Part shown: positions 1 through 5,402 of the stretch, in pieces
Numbering within the stretch: position 1 is the first letter of the stretch
How the letters are laid out: each line of letters opens with the position of its first letter
Assembly: GCA_025966335.1 (NCBI GenBank)
Contig: JAICRS010000206.1
Coordinates: 1 to 5,402, forward strand
Origin: Nocardioidaceae bacterium
GTDB lineage: Bacteria; Actinomycetota; Actinomycetes; Propionibacteriales; Nocardioidaceae
DNA: 5,402 bases
Reading direction: 5' to 3'
Notes under the pieces: generated by a model
Told to the model about the DNA's origin: nothing
Databases searched by the model: none
Seen by the model: only the letters and a program-made list of their open reading frames with translations
Made by a program: the position numbers and the translations under genes

Positions 1-36
1 CTCGTGGTGCCGGAAAGGCTCCTATGACTCCCGCGC
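1..36. other. Short non-coding edge after the dehydrogenase
   Basis: These 36 bases follow the dehydrogenase stop codon in its direction of transcription. I see no terminator hairpin. A minus-strand AGGAG (23-19) could be a ribosome binding site, but no start codon follows at a suitable distance within the window, so nothing can be called. Confidence 0.3.
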
Positions 37-1221
37 TCACTCCACCGGCAGGCCGAGCCCGCGCGCGATCAGCATTCGCTGGACCTCGGAGGTGCCCTCA
101 CCGATCTCGAGCACCTTCGCGTCCCGGTAGAACCGGGTGACCGGGTACTCCTCCATGAAGCCGTAACCGCCGAAGACCTGGGTCGCGATCCGGGTTGCGG
201 TGACCGCGGACTCGGTGGCGTAGAGCTTGGCGACCGCCGCGGCCTGCTTGAACTCCTTCATCGGCCGGCCGGCGTCCTTCATCGCAGCAGCCTTGTAGGT
301 CAGTGCGCGGGAGGCCTCGAGCATCACCTGCAGGTCGGCGATCTGGAAGGCCACGCCCTGCTTGCTCCCGATCGGCACCCCGAACGTGGTCCGCTCACCG
401 GCGTAGTCCAGGGACATGTCCAGGCACGCCTGGATGCACCCCACGGCCAGCGCGGCGATGGCCACCCGGCCGTCGTCGAGCGTGGCGAGGAACTGGGCGA
501 AGCCCCGGCCCCGGTCGCCGAGGAGGTTCGACGCGGGCACCCGCACGTCCTCGAAGGTCAGCGGGTGGGTGTCCGAGGCGTGCCAGCCGAGCTTGTCGTA
601 GGCGGGCTCCGCGGTGAACCCGGGTGTGCCGCTGGGCACGATGATCGTGCTGATCTCGGCGCGTGAGGTCCCGTCAGCGCCCTCGCGGGTACCGGTCCGG
701 GCGGTCACGGTCACCACCGAGGTGATGTCGGAGCCCGAGTTGGTGATGAACTGCTTGGCGCCGTTGACCACCCACTCGTCGCCGTCGAGCTCCGCCTTCG
801 TCCGGGTCGCGCCCGCATCGGAGCCCGCACCGGGCTCGGTGAGCCCGAAGCCCGCCAGCGTCCGGCCGGCGACGAGGTCGGGCAGCCAGGCGGCCTTCTG
901 CTCGTCGGTGCCGAAGGTGAGGATCGGGTTGATGCCGAGGCCCACGGCGGCCTCGAGGGTGATCCCCATCGACTGGTCGACCCGGCCGATCTCCTCGATC
1001 GCCACGCACAGGCTCGTGAAGTCGCCATCCTCGCCGGCCCCGCCGAACTTCTCCGGGGCGGTGAGCCCGAGAAGACCCAGGGCACCCATCTTGTGCACCA
1101 CGTCGGTCGGGAAGTGGTGGTCCTTGTCCCACTGGGCTGCGTGCGGGGCAATCTCGGCCTGGGCGAACTCGCGGACGCTGCGGCGGAACTCCTCGTGCTC
1201 GCGGGACAGCTCGAACGACAT
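37..1221 (-). CDS. Acyl-CoA dehydrogenase, short/branched-chain type (FAD flavoenzyme)
   Basis: This 394-residue protein has the normal length and all three domains of a cytoplasmic acyl-CoA dehydrogenase, which introduces a trans-2,3 double bond into an acyl-CoA and passes electrons to ETF. The N-terminal helical domain spans about residues 5-118. The middle beta domain (about 122-230) carries LTEPGAGSDA (127-136) and WVVNGAKQFITNSG (150-163). The C-terminal helical domain (about 240-390) carries FGGYGF (350-355) and GEGTSEVQR (374-382). Glu375 in GEGTS aligns with the catalytic base of MCAD/SCAD. Isovaleryl-CoA dehydrogenases instead lack Glu here and use one in an LERL-like context earlier; this protein has LDDGRV (248-253) at that place. 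That argues against a strict isovaleryl-CoA dehydrogenase, but the substrate is unproven. The ATG at 1221-1219 follows GGAAGG (1233-1228) with a 6-base gap. It is divergent from the MerR gene, which probably regulates it. Confidence 0.93.
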   Translation of the reverse strand: MSFELSREHEEFRRSVREFAQAEIAPHAAQWDKDHHFPTDVVHKMGALGLLGLTAPEKFGGAGEDGDFTSLCVAIEEIGRVDQSMGITLEAAVGLGINPILTFGTDEQKAAWLPDLVAGRTLAGFGLTEPGAGSDAGATRTKAELDGDEWVVNGAKQFITNSGSDITSVVTVTARTGTREGADGTSRAEISTIIVPSGTPGFTAEPAYDKLGWHASDTHPLTFEDVRVPASNLLGDRGRGFAQFLATLDDGRVAIAALAVGCIQACLDMSLDYAGERTTFGVPIGSKQGVAFQIADLQVMLEASRALTYKAAAMKDAGRPMKEFKQAAAVAKLYATESAVTATRIATQVFGGYGFMEEYPVTRFYRDAKVLEIGEGTSEVQRMLIARGLGLPVE

Positions 1222-1227
1222 CGGTCA

Positions 1228-1233
1228 CCTTCC
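1228..1233 (-). promoter_or_regulatory. Ribosome binding site of the acyl-CoA dehydrogenase
   Basis: On the minus strand GGAAGG lies 6 bases before the ATG at 1221-1219. This is good Shine-Dalgarno complementarity and spacing, and it supports the chosen start. Confidence 0.7.
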
Positions 1234-1240
1234 GGTCGGC

Positions 1241-1258
1241 GCACCGGATCACCGGTGC
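1241..1258. repeat. Inverted repeat GCACCGG-ATCA-CCGGTGC in the dehydrogenase leader
   Basis: Two perfect 7-base arms (1241-1247 and 1252-1258) flank a 4-base spacer. The repeat lies between the 1265-1280 palindrome and the dehydrogenase ribosome binding site, so it would be in the 5' leader of the leftward mRNA. There it could fold as a 7-bp stem with a tetraloop, 7 bases upstream of the GGAAGG site. It could instead be a second protein-binding site. High GC raises the chance background, so the function is uncertain. Confidence 0.5.
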
Positions 1259-1287
1259 TTTACGCTTACGTAAACGTAAGGCACTCT
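1259..1287 (+). promoter_or_regulatory. Candidate rightward promoter for the MerR gene
   Basis: TTTACG (1259-1264) could act as a -35 element (one mismatch to TTGACG). CACTCT (1282-1287) could act as a weak -10, 17 bases downstream. The palindrome at 1265-1280 would then fill the spacer, the classic position for a MerR-family operator. The -10 is poor, so this is a tentative call. Confidence 0.25.
1265..1280. promoter_or_regulatory. Probable MerR/LiuR-type operator (CTTACGT-AA-ACGTAAG)
   Basis: This is a perfect 7-base inverted repeat with a 2-base centre, unusually A/T-rich for this genome, in the 101-base gap between the divergent dehydrogenase and MerR genes. A related half-site, TTTACG (1259-1264), abuts it on the left. 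From memory, LiuR boxes in proteobacteria have a TTTACGT-nn-ACGTAAA-like palindrome, which this closely resembles. The adjacent MerR protein also looks LiuR-like, so it is the obvious ligand. I infer autoregulation and control of the dehydrogenase; binding is not shown by the sequence alone. Confidence 0.72.
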
Positions 1288-1312
1288 AGAGGCCCGGGCA
1301 CGGCCGGCGCAA
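1283..1312 (-). promoter_or_regulatory. Candidate leftward promoter for the acyl-CoA dehydrogenase
   Basis: Reading the minus strand, TTGCGC (1312-1307) and TAGAGT (1288-1283) form a -35/-10 pair with an 18-base spacer; the -10 fits the actinobacterial TAnnnT pattern. Transcription would start near 1275, inside the 1265-1280 palindrome, so a bound regulator would block it. The -35 match is weak and it overlaps the MerR ribosome binding site. Confidence 0.38.
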
Positions 1313-1317
1313 GGAGG
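1311..1317 (+). promoter_or_regulatory. Strong ribosome binding site deciding the MerR start
   Basis: AAGGAGG is a near-perfect Shine-Dalgarno sequence 5 bases before the GTG at 1323. An ATG at 1318 directly abuts it but is in another frame and too close, so the GTG is the preferred start. Confidence 0.8.
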
Positions 1318-1322
1318 ATGAC

Positions 1323-1745
1323 GTGGATCAGGCCGACGACCGCAGCTGGACGATCACCGACCTCGCCGAGGAGTACGCCGTCACCCTGCGCACCATCCGG
1401 CACTACGAGGACGTGGGGCTGCTCTCTCCCGAACGGCGCGGGACGGCGCGCGTGTTCCACAACCGGGACCGGGTCCGCCTCGCGCTCATCCTCCGCGGCA
1501 AGCGACTGGGGTTCTCGCTGGAGGAGATCGCCACGATCGTCAACATGTACGACGAGCAGCCCGGCGAGTCCGGCCAGCTGGAGTACCTCCTGGACCAGAT
1601 CGCGGTCCGCCGGCGCGAGCTCGAGCAGCGCCGCCGCGACATCGAGGACACGCTGCGCGAGCTCGACGCCGTGGAACGGCGGTGCCGGGACGACCTCAGC
1701 GCCCTCGTCGGACCGGCCGCGGGGGATGGCTCTAGACTCCGCTAG
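1323..1745 (+). CDS. MerR-family transcriptional regulator, LiuR-like
   Basis: This 140-residue protein has the MerR layout. An N-terminal winged helix-turn-helix (about 9-50) includes WTITDLAEEY and TIRHYEDVGLLSPERRGTARVF. A second helical part follows (LILRGKRLGFSLEEIATIV, about 55-73), and then a long charged dimerisation coiled coil (about 84-125). The segments RGKRLGFSLEEI, MYDEQPGESGQL and the RRRELEQRRRDIEDTL helix resemble, from memory, LiuR regulators of leucine/isovalerate and related acyl-CoA catabolism. There is only one cysteine (Cys121), so the metal-binding cysteine pattern of MerR, CueR or ZntR is absent. An acyl-CoA or related effector is likelier, but none is demonstrated. 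It starts at GTG 1323 behind AAGGAGG. It is divergent from the dehydrogenase and lies 29 bases before the carboxylase alpha gene, suggesting local control of both. Confidence 0.9.
   Translation: MDQADDRSWTITDLAEEYAVTLRTIRHYEDVGLLSPERRGTARVFHNRDRVRLALILRGKRLGFSLEEIATIVNMYDEQPGESGQLEYLLDQIAVRRRELEQRRRDIEDTLRELDAVERRCRDDLSALVGPAAGDGSRLR
1733..1738 (+). promoter_or_regulatory. Candidate -10 element for the carboxylase alpha gene
   Basis: TAGACT fits TAnnnT and sits in the last codons of the MerR gene. It would give a start near 1745 and a leader of about 30 bases before the GTG at 1775. I see only a poor -35 (TCGGAC, 1708-1713, spacing 19). Co-transcription with merR is an equally good explanation for expression. 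Confidence 0.3.
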
Positions 1746-1763
1746 AACCAGACCACCAGAGTC

Positions 1764-1768
1764 AGGAG
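1764..1768 (+). promoter_or_regulatory. Ribosome binding site of the carboxylase alpha gene
   Basis: AGGAG lies 6 bases before the GTG at 1775. It decides this start over internal candidates and shows that the gene has its own translation signal after the merR stop. Confidence 0.75.
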
Positions 1769-1774
1769 CCACGC

Positions 1775-3559
1775 GTGTCCGGAGCGTCCGAGGTCAAGCC
1801 ACTGCAGAAGGTCCTGATCGCCAACCGCGGCGAGATCGCGGTCCGGGTGATCCGTGCCTGCAAGGACGCCGGCATCGGCAGCGTCGCCGTCTACGCCGAC
1901 CCGGATCGGGACGCCCTGTTCGTCCGGCTCGCCGACGAGGCGCACAGCCTGGGCGGCGCGACCCCGGCCGAGTCCTACCTCTCGATCGAGAAGATCATCG
2001 CGATCGCGAAGAAGACCGGCGCCGACTCCGTCCACCCGGGCTACGGCTTCCTCGCCGAGAACGCAGGGTTCGCGCAGGCGGTGCTCGACGCCGGCCTGGT
2101 CTGGATCGGGCCACCCCCTGCCGCGATCGACGCACTCGGCGACAAGGTGCAGGCCCGGCACATCGCGCAGAAGGTCGGCGCTCCACTGGTGGCGGGCACC
2201 CCGGACCCGGTCGACGGCGCCGACGAGGTGGTCGCGTTCGCCCGCGAGCACGGGCTCCCGATCGCGATCAAGGCGGCGTTCGGTGGCGGTGGCCGTGGCC
2301 TGAAGGTGGCCCGCAAGGAGGAGGAGGTCGCCGAGCTCTACGACTCGGCGGTGCGCGAGGCGGTCACCGCGTTCGGCCGCGGCGAGTGCTTCGTCGAGCG
2401 CTACCTCGACCAGCCCCGGCACGTCGAGACCCAGTGCCTGGCAGACCAGCACGGCAACGTGGTGGTGGTCTCCACCCGCGACTGCTCCCTGCAGCGACGG
2501 CACCAGAAGCTGGTGGAGGAGGCCCCGGCCCCGTTCCTGTCCGAGGACCAGATGGACACGCTCTACACCTCGTCCAAGGCGATCCTGGCCGAGGCCGGGT
2601 ACGTCGGCGCGGGCACGTGCGAGTTCCTCGTCGGCCAGGACGGCACGATCTCGGTCCTCGAGGTCAACACCCGGCTCCAGGTCGAGCACCCGGTCACCGA
2701 GGAGGTCACCGGCATCGACCTGGTCCGCGAGATGTTCCGCATCGCCGCCGGAGAGGAGCTCGGCTACGGCGACCCGGAGGTCTCCGGCCACTCCATCGAG
2801 TTCCGGATCAACGCCGAGGACGGCGGCCGCAACTTCATGCCGGCCCCCGGGACGCTGACCCGCTGGCACCCGCCGGCCGGGCCGGGCGTCCGCGTGGACG
2901 GCGGCTACGACCAGGGCGAGACGGTCCCCGGTTCGTTCGACTCGCTCGTCGCCAAGCTGATCGTCACCGGCCGCGACCGCACCCAGGCCCTCGAGCGGTC
3001 CCGCCGGGCCCTCGACGAGTTCGTCGTCGACGGGATGCCCACCGTGATCCCGTTCCACCGCACGGTGGTCGACGACCCGGCGTTCATCGGGGACGGCACC
3101 GGTTTCAGCATCTACACCAGCTGGATCGAGACCGAGTTCGACAACCGGATCGAGCCCTACGCCGGTGACACCCCCGACACCGACGGCGCCTCCGCCGAGG
3201 AGCGTCAGCGCGTCACCGTGGAGGTCGGCGGCCGACGGATCGAGGTCGTCCTCCCGGCCGGTCTGGCCGGTGCCGCCTCGACCGCCGCGGGCGGCGCGAA
3301 GAAGCCCAAGCGGGAGAAGAAGAAGGCCGGAGCCGCCGCGAGCGGGGACTCGCTGACCTCCCCGATGCAGGGCACCATCGTCAAGGTCGGCGTCGAGGAG
3401 GGCGCAACCGTGGCCGAGGGCGACGTCATCGTCGTGCTCGAGGCGATGAAGATGGAACAGCCTCTGAAGGCCCACAAGGCCGGCACCGTGTCCGGGCTGA
3501 GCGCCGAGGTCGGCGCAACGGTCACCAGCGGCGAGGTCATCTGCGACATCAAGGACTGA
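1775..3559 (+). CDS. Acetyl-/propionyl-CoA carboxylase alpha subunit (biotin carboxylase + BCCP)
   Basis: This 594-residue protein carboxylates its own biotin using ATP and bicarbonate, and hands the CO2 to a separate carboxyltransferase beta subunit to make malonyl- or methylmalonyl-CoA. The biotin carboxylase N-domain opens with KVLIANRGEIAVRVIRA (about 12-28). The ATP-grasp part has Lys166 and the Gly-rich loop GGGGRG (170-175), QRRHQK with Lys245, and EVNTRLQVEH (296-305), which holds the metal- and bicarbonate-site residues. Arg344 in FRINAED matches the conserved catalytic arginine. A short linker domain and a Lys/Ala-rich hinge (KKPKREKKK, 509-517) lead to the biotinyl domain, with EAMKMEQP and biotinylated Lys559 35 residues from the C-terminus. 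Length and order match mycobacterial AccA3-type subunits, which can serve several beta subunits, so the exact acyl substrate is open. No beta or epsilon subunit gene is in the window. All key residues seen are intact. Confidence 0.93.
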   Translation: MSGASEVKPLQKVLIANRGEIAVRVIRACKDAGIGSVAVYADPDRDALFVRLADEAHSLGGATPAESYLSIEKIIAIAKKTGADSVHPGYGFLAENAGFAQAVLDAGLVWIGPPPAAIDALGDKVQARHIAQKVGAPLVAGTPDPVDGADEVVAFAREHGLPIAIKAAFGGGGRGLKVARKEEEVAELYDSAVREAVTAFGRGECFVERYLDQPRHVETQCLADQHGNVVVVSTRDCSLQRRHQKLVEEAPAPFLSEDQMDTLYTSSKAILAEAGYVGAGTCEFLVGQDGTISVLEVNTRLQVEHPVTEEVTGIDLVREMFRIAAGEELGYGDPEVSGHSIEFRINAEDGGRNFMPAPGTLTRWHPPAGPGVRVDGGYDQGETVPGSFDSLVAKLIVTGRDRTQALERSRRALDEFVVDGMPTVIPFHRTVVDDPAFIGDGTGFSIYTSWIETEFDNRIEPYAGDTPDTDGASAEERQRVTVEVGGRRIEVVLPAGLAGAASTAAGGAKKPKREKKKAGAAASGDSLTSPMQGTIVKVGVEEGATVAEGDVIVVLEAMKMEQPLKAHKAGTVSGLSAEVGATVTSGEVICDIKD

Positions 3560-3574
3560 CCGGGTCTCACCCGG
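3560..3574 (+). terminator. Small hairpin directly after the carboxylase alpha stop
   Basis: CCGGGT-CTC-ACCCGG forms a perfect 6-bp GC-rich stem with a 3-base loop, starting at the first base after the TGA. There is no T-tract, so it would be at best a weak, U-less actinobacterial-type terminator or an mRNA 3' stabiliser. A competing pairing, GACCGGG (3558-3564) with CCCGGTC (3584-3590), is also possible. Confidence 0.35.
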
Positions 3575-3609
3575 CGATCACTCCCCGGTCCGACCTCTGC
3601 GGGTGCCGA

Positions 3610-3615
3610 TAGCCT
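3610..3615 (+). promoter_or_regulatory. Candidate -10 element of a leaderless pyruvate carboxylase promoter
   Basis: TAGCCT fits the TAnnnT actinobacterial -10 and ends 7 bases before the A of the ATG at 3623, which is where transcription would start. No Shine-Dalgarno sequence precedes that ATG; the bases before it read CTTCCTGGC. This combination is typical of leaderless actinobacterial genes. No convincing -35 is seen. Confidence 0.5.
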
Positions 3616-3622
3616 TCCTGGC

Positions 3623-5402
3623 ATGTTCCGTAAGGTCTTGGTCGCCAACCGTGGCGAGATCGCCATCCGTGCCTTCCGCGCCGCCTACGAGCTCGGTGCG
3701 CAGACCGTCGCGGTCTTCCCGCACGAGGACCGCGGGTCCGAGCACCGGCTCAAGGCCGACGAGGCCTACGAGATCGGTGAGCGCGGGCACCCCGTGCGCG
3801 CCTACCTCGACCCGGAGGGCATCGTGGCCACCGCGGTCCGGGCGGGCGCGGACGCGATCTATCCCGGCTACGGCTTCCTCTCGGAGAACCCGCAGCTCGC
3901 CGAGGCGTGCGCGAACGCCGGCGTGACCTTCATCGGGCCCACCGCCGAGGTGCTGACGCTGACAGGCAACAAGGCGCGCGCGATCGCCGCTGCCAGGGCC
4001 GCAGGAGTGCCCACGCTGGCCTCGGTGGAGCCGACCACGGACGTCGACCGGCTCATCGAGTCCTCACGCGACCTGCCCTACCCGCTGTTCGTCAAGGCCG
4101 TTGCCGGGGGCGGGGGCCGCGGCATGCGCCGGGTCGACGACCCTCAGGACCTGCGCGACGCGGTCGAGACCTGCATGCGTGAGGCCGAGGGTGCGTTCGG
4201 CGACCCCACCGTCTTCATCGAGCAGGCCGTGGTCGACCCCCGCCACATCGAGGTGCAGGTCCTCGCCGACGGACACGGGAACGTGATCCACCTGTTCGAG
4301 CGGGACTGCTCGGTGCAGCGCCGGCACCAGAAGGTCGTCGAGATCGCCCCGGCGCCGAACCTGGACCCCGCGGTGCGGGAGCGGATGTGCGCGGACGCGG
4401 TCCGGTTCGCCAAGGAGATCGGCTACCGCAACGCCGGGACGGTCGAGTTCCTGCTCAGCCCGGACGGCGACTACGTGTTCATCGAGATGAACCCGCGGAT
4501 CCAGGTGGAGCACACGGTCACCGAGGAGGTCACCGACGTCGACCTGGTGCAGGCCCAGATGAGGATCGCGGCCGGCGCCACGCTCGACGATCTCCGGCTC
4601 ATCCAGGACACCGTGCACCTGCGCGGCGCCGCGCTCCAGTGCCGGATCACCACCGAGGACCCGGCCAACGGGTTCCGGCCGGACACCGGCAAGATCACGA
4701 CCTACCGCTCCCCCGGCGGCGCCGGGGTCCGTCTCGACGGCGGCACGACCTACACCGGCGCCGAGGTCAGCGCACACTTCGACTCGATGCTGACCAAGCT
4801 CACCTGCCGTGGCCGGGACTTCCCGGCAGCGGTGGAGCGTGCGCAGCGGGCCGTCGACGAGTTCCGGATCCGCGGGGTCTCCACGAACATCCCGTTCCTG
4901 CAGGCGCTGCTCGCCGATCCTGACTTCCGGGCCGGCCGGGTCACCACCTCGTTCATCGAGGACCACCCGCACCTGCTGACCGCGCGCTCCTCGGCCGACC
5001 GGGGAACGAAGCTGCTGACCTACCTTGCCGATGTCACGGTGAACCAGCCGCACGGTCCGGCACCGGTCTCGGTGGACCCGGTCAGCAAGCTTCCCGACAT
5101 CGACCTGGCGGTTCCCGCCCCGGACGGGACCCGGCAGCGGCTGCTCCAGCTCGGGCCGGAGGAGTTCGCGCGCGAGCTCCGTGCCCAGAAGTCGGTCGCG
5201 GTCACCGACACCACGTTCCGCGACGCGCACCAGTCGCTGCTCGCGACCCGGGTCCGCACCCGTGACCTGCTCGCGGTCGCCGCGCACGTGTCCCGGATGA
5301 CCCCGGGCCTGTGGAGCATCGAGGCGTGGGGCGGCGCGACGTACGACGTGGCCCTCCGGTTCCTCTCCGAGGACCCCTGGGAGCGGTTGGCCGCGCTGCG
5401 CC
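3623..5402 (+). CDS. pyc: Pyruvate carboxylase, N-terminal part (cut by window end)
   Basis: An open frame runs from ATG 3623 to the window edge, giving 593 residues of an enzyme usually about 1,130 long. It makes oxaloacetate from pyruvate, bicarbonate and ATP, an anaplerotic cytoplasmic reaction. The biotin carboxylase domain (about 1-450) starts MFRKVLVANRGEIAIRAFRA. It has Lys158, the loop GGGGRGM (162-168), QRRHQK with Lys237, EMNPRIQVEHTVTEE (288-302) and Arg341 in CRITTEDP. A linker region (about 450-525) corresponds to the allosteric/tetramerisation segment. The carboxyltransferase domain then begins with TDTTFRDAHQSLLATRVRT (528-546), the signature separating pyruvate carboxylase from acyl-CoA carboxylase alpha subunits; Asp534 is expected to bind the metal. 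The rest of that domain and the biotinyl domain lie beyond the window. The start is 63 bases after the previous stop, lacks a Shine-Dalgarno site and is probably leaderless, so this gene likely has its own promoter. Confidence 0.95.
   Translation, partial: MFRKVLVANRGEIAIRAFRAAYELGAQTVAVFPHEDRGSEHRLKADEAYEIGERGHPVRAYLDPEGIVATAVRAGADAIYPGYGFLSENPQLAEACANAGVTFIGPTAEVLTLTGNKARAIAAARAAGVPTLASVEPTTDVDRLIESSRDLPYPLFVKAVAGGGGRGMRRVDDPQDLRDAVETCMREAEGAFGDPTVFIEQAVVDPRHIEVQVLADGHGNVIHLFERDCSVQRRHQKVVEIAPAPNLDPAVRERMCADAVRFAKEIGYRNAGTVEFLLSPDGDYVFIEMNPRIQVEHTVTEEVTDVDLVQAQMRIAAGATLDDLRLIQDTVHLRGAALQCRITTEDPANGFRPDTGKITTYRSPGGAGVRLDGGTTYTGAEVSAHFDSMLTKLTCRGRDFPAAVERAQRAVDEFRIRGVSTNIPFLQALLADPDFRAGRVTTSFIEDHPHLLTARSSADRGTKLLTYLADVTVNQPHGPAPVSVDPVSKLPDIDLAVPAPDGTRQRLLQLGPEEFARELRAQKSVAVTDTTFRDAHQSLLATRVRTRDLLAVAAHVSRMTPGLWSIEAWGGATYDVALRFLSEDPWERLAALR

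Noticed and set aside
614..1273. A 219-codon plus-strand open frame opposite the dehydrogenase
   Set aside because: It is Ser/Pro/Arg-rich, antisense to a well-supported gene, and ends in the operator region without conserved features.
1284..1290. The repeated CTCTAGA motif, also at 1730-1736, as a possible paired regulatory element
   Set aside because: Seven bases shared at two places is within chance, and one copy is inside coding sequence; only the individual -10-like hexamers were kept as tentative.
1318..1320. An ATG right after AAGGAGG as an alternative MerR start
   Set aside because: It is out of frame with the MerR coding sequence and has no spacing from the ribosome binding site; GTG 1323 is in frame with proper spacing.
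1093..3168. A 691-codon open frame on the plus strand overlapping the dehydrogenase, merR and carboxylase alpha genes
   Set aside because: The translation is Arg/Gly/Pro-rich without recognisable domains, and it crosses three genes with clear homology in other frames. It is a typical high-GC shadow frame.
3299..3325. The Lys-rich KKPKREKKK stretch in the carboxylase alpha subunit as a nucleic-acid-binding or targeting signal
   Set aside because: It lies exactly in the flexible hinge before the biotinyl domain, where charged or Ala/Pro-rich linkers are usual; mycobacterial homologues have a similar basic hinge.
1742..3475. A 577-codon minus-strand open frame opposite the carboxylase alpha gene
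   Set aside because: It is antisense to a complete gene with intact catalytic motifs. Its Asp/Val/Leu/Gly/Arg-rich composition is an artefact of the complementary codons.
4064..5287. A 407-codon minus-strand open frame opposite pyruvate carboxylase
   Set aside because: It mirrors the pyc reading frame, has no recognisable domain and has the same low-complexity composition as other antisense shadows.

Overview
The window is high-GC DNA with third-codon positions strongly biased to G/C. The proteins resemble those of Actinomycetota: a fused biotin carboxylase/BCCP alpha subunit of the mycobacterial AccA3 type, and a full-domain pyruvate carboxylase preceded by a leaderless-looking start. I cannot place it to genus; Propionibacteriales or Pseudonocardiales would be compatible. 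Nearly all the sequence is coding, and no gene-free stretch exceeds about 100 bases.

Layout: (1) 37-1221, minus strand, a complete acyl-CoA dehydrogenase. (2) 1222-1322, a divergent regulatory region with a perfect 7+2+7 inverted repeat (1265-1280) and a second 7+4+7 inverted repeat (1241-1258). (3) 1323-1745, plus strand, a MerR-family regulator resembling LiuR, the regulator of branched-chain amino acid and acyl-CoA catabolism. (4) 1775-3559, plus strand, the biotin carboxylase plus biotin carrier alpha subunit of an acetyl-/propionyl-type acyl-CoA carboxylase, 29 bases after the regulator. (5) 3560-3622, a short gap with a small hairpin after the stop and a -10-like hexamer directly before the next start. 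(6) 3623 to the window end, the N-terminal half of pyruvate carboxylase (biotin carboxylase domain, linker, first residues of the carboxyltransferase domain), cut by the window edge.

Together the genes suggest acyl-CoA and propionate/anaplerotic metabolism. The dehydrogenase would oxidise a short or branched acyl-CoA, the carboxylase alpha subunit would supply carboxybiotin for acetyl-, propionyl- or a related acyl-CoA, and pyruvate carboxylase would replenish oxaloacetate. The MerR regulator probably controls the divergent dehydrogenase and itself through the 1265-1280 palindrome, and possibly the downstream carboxylase by read-through. The carboxyltransferase (beta) partner of the alpha subunit is not in the window. 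I see no mobile element, CRISPR array, RNA gene or defence system, and nothing that amounts to a new biological system. The most interesting parts are the regulatory sites.
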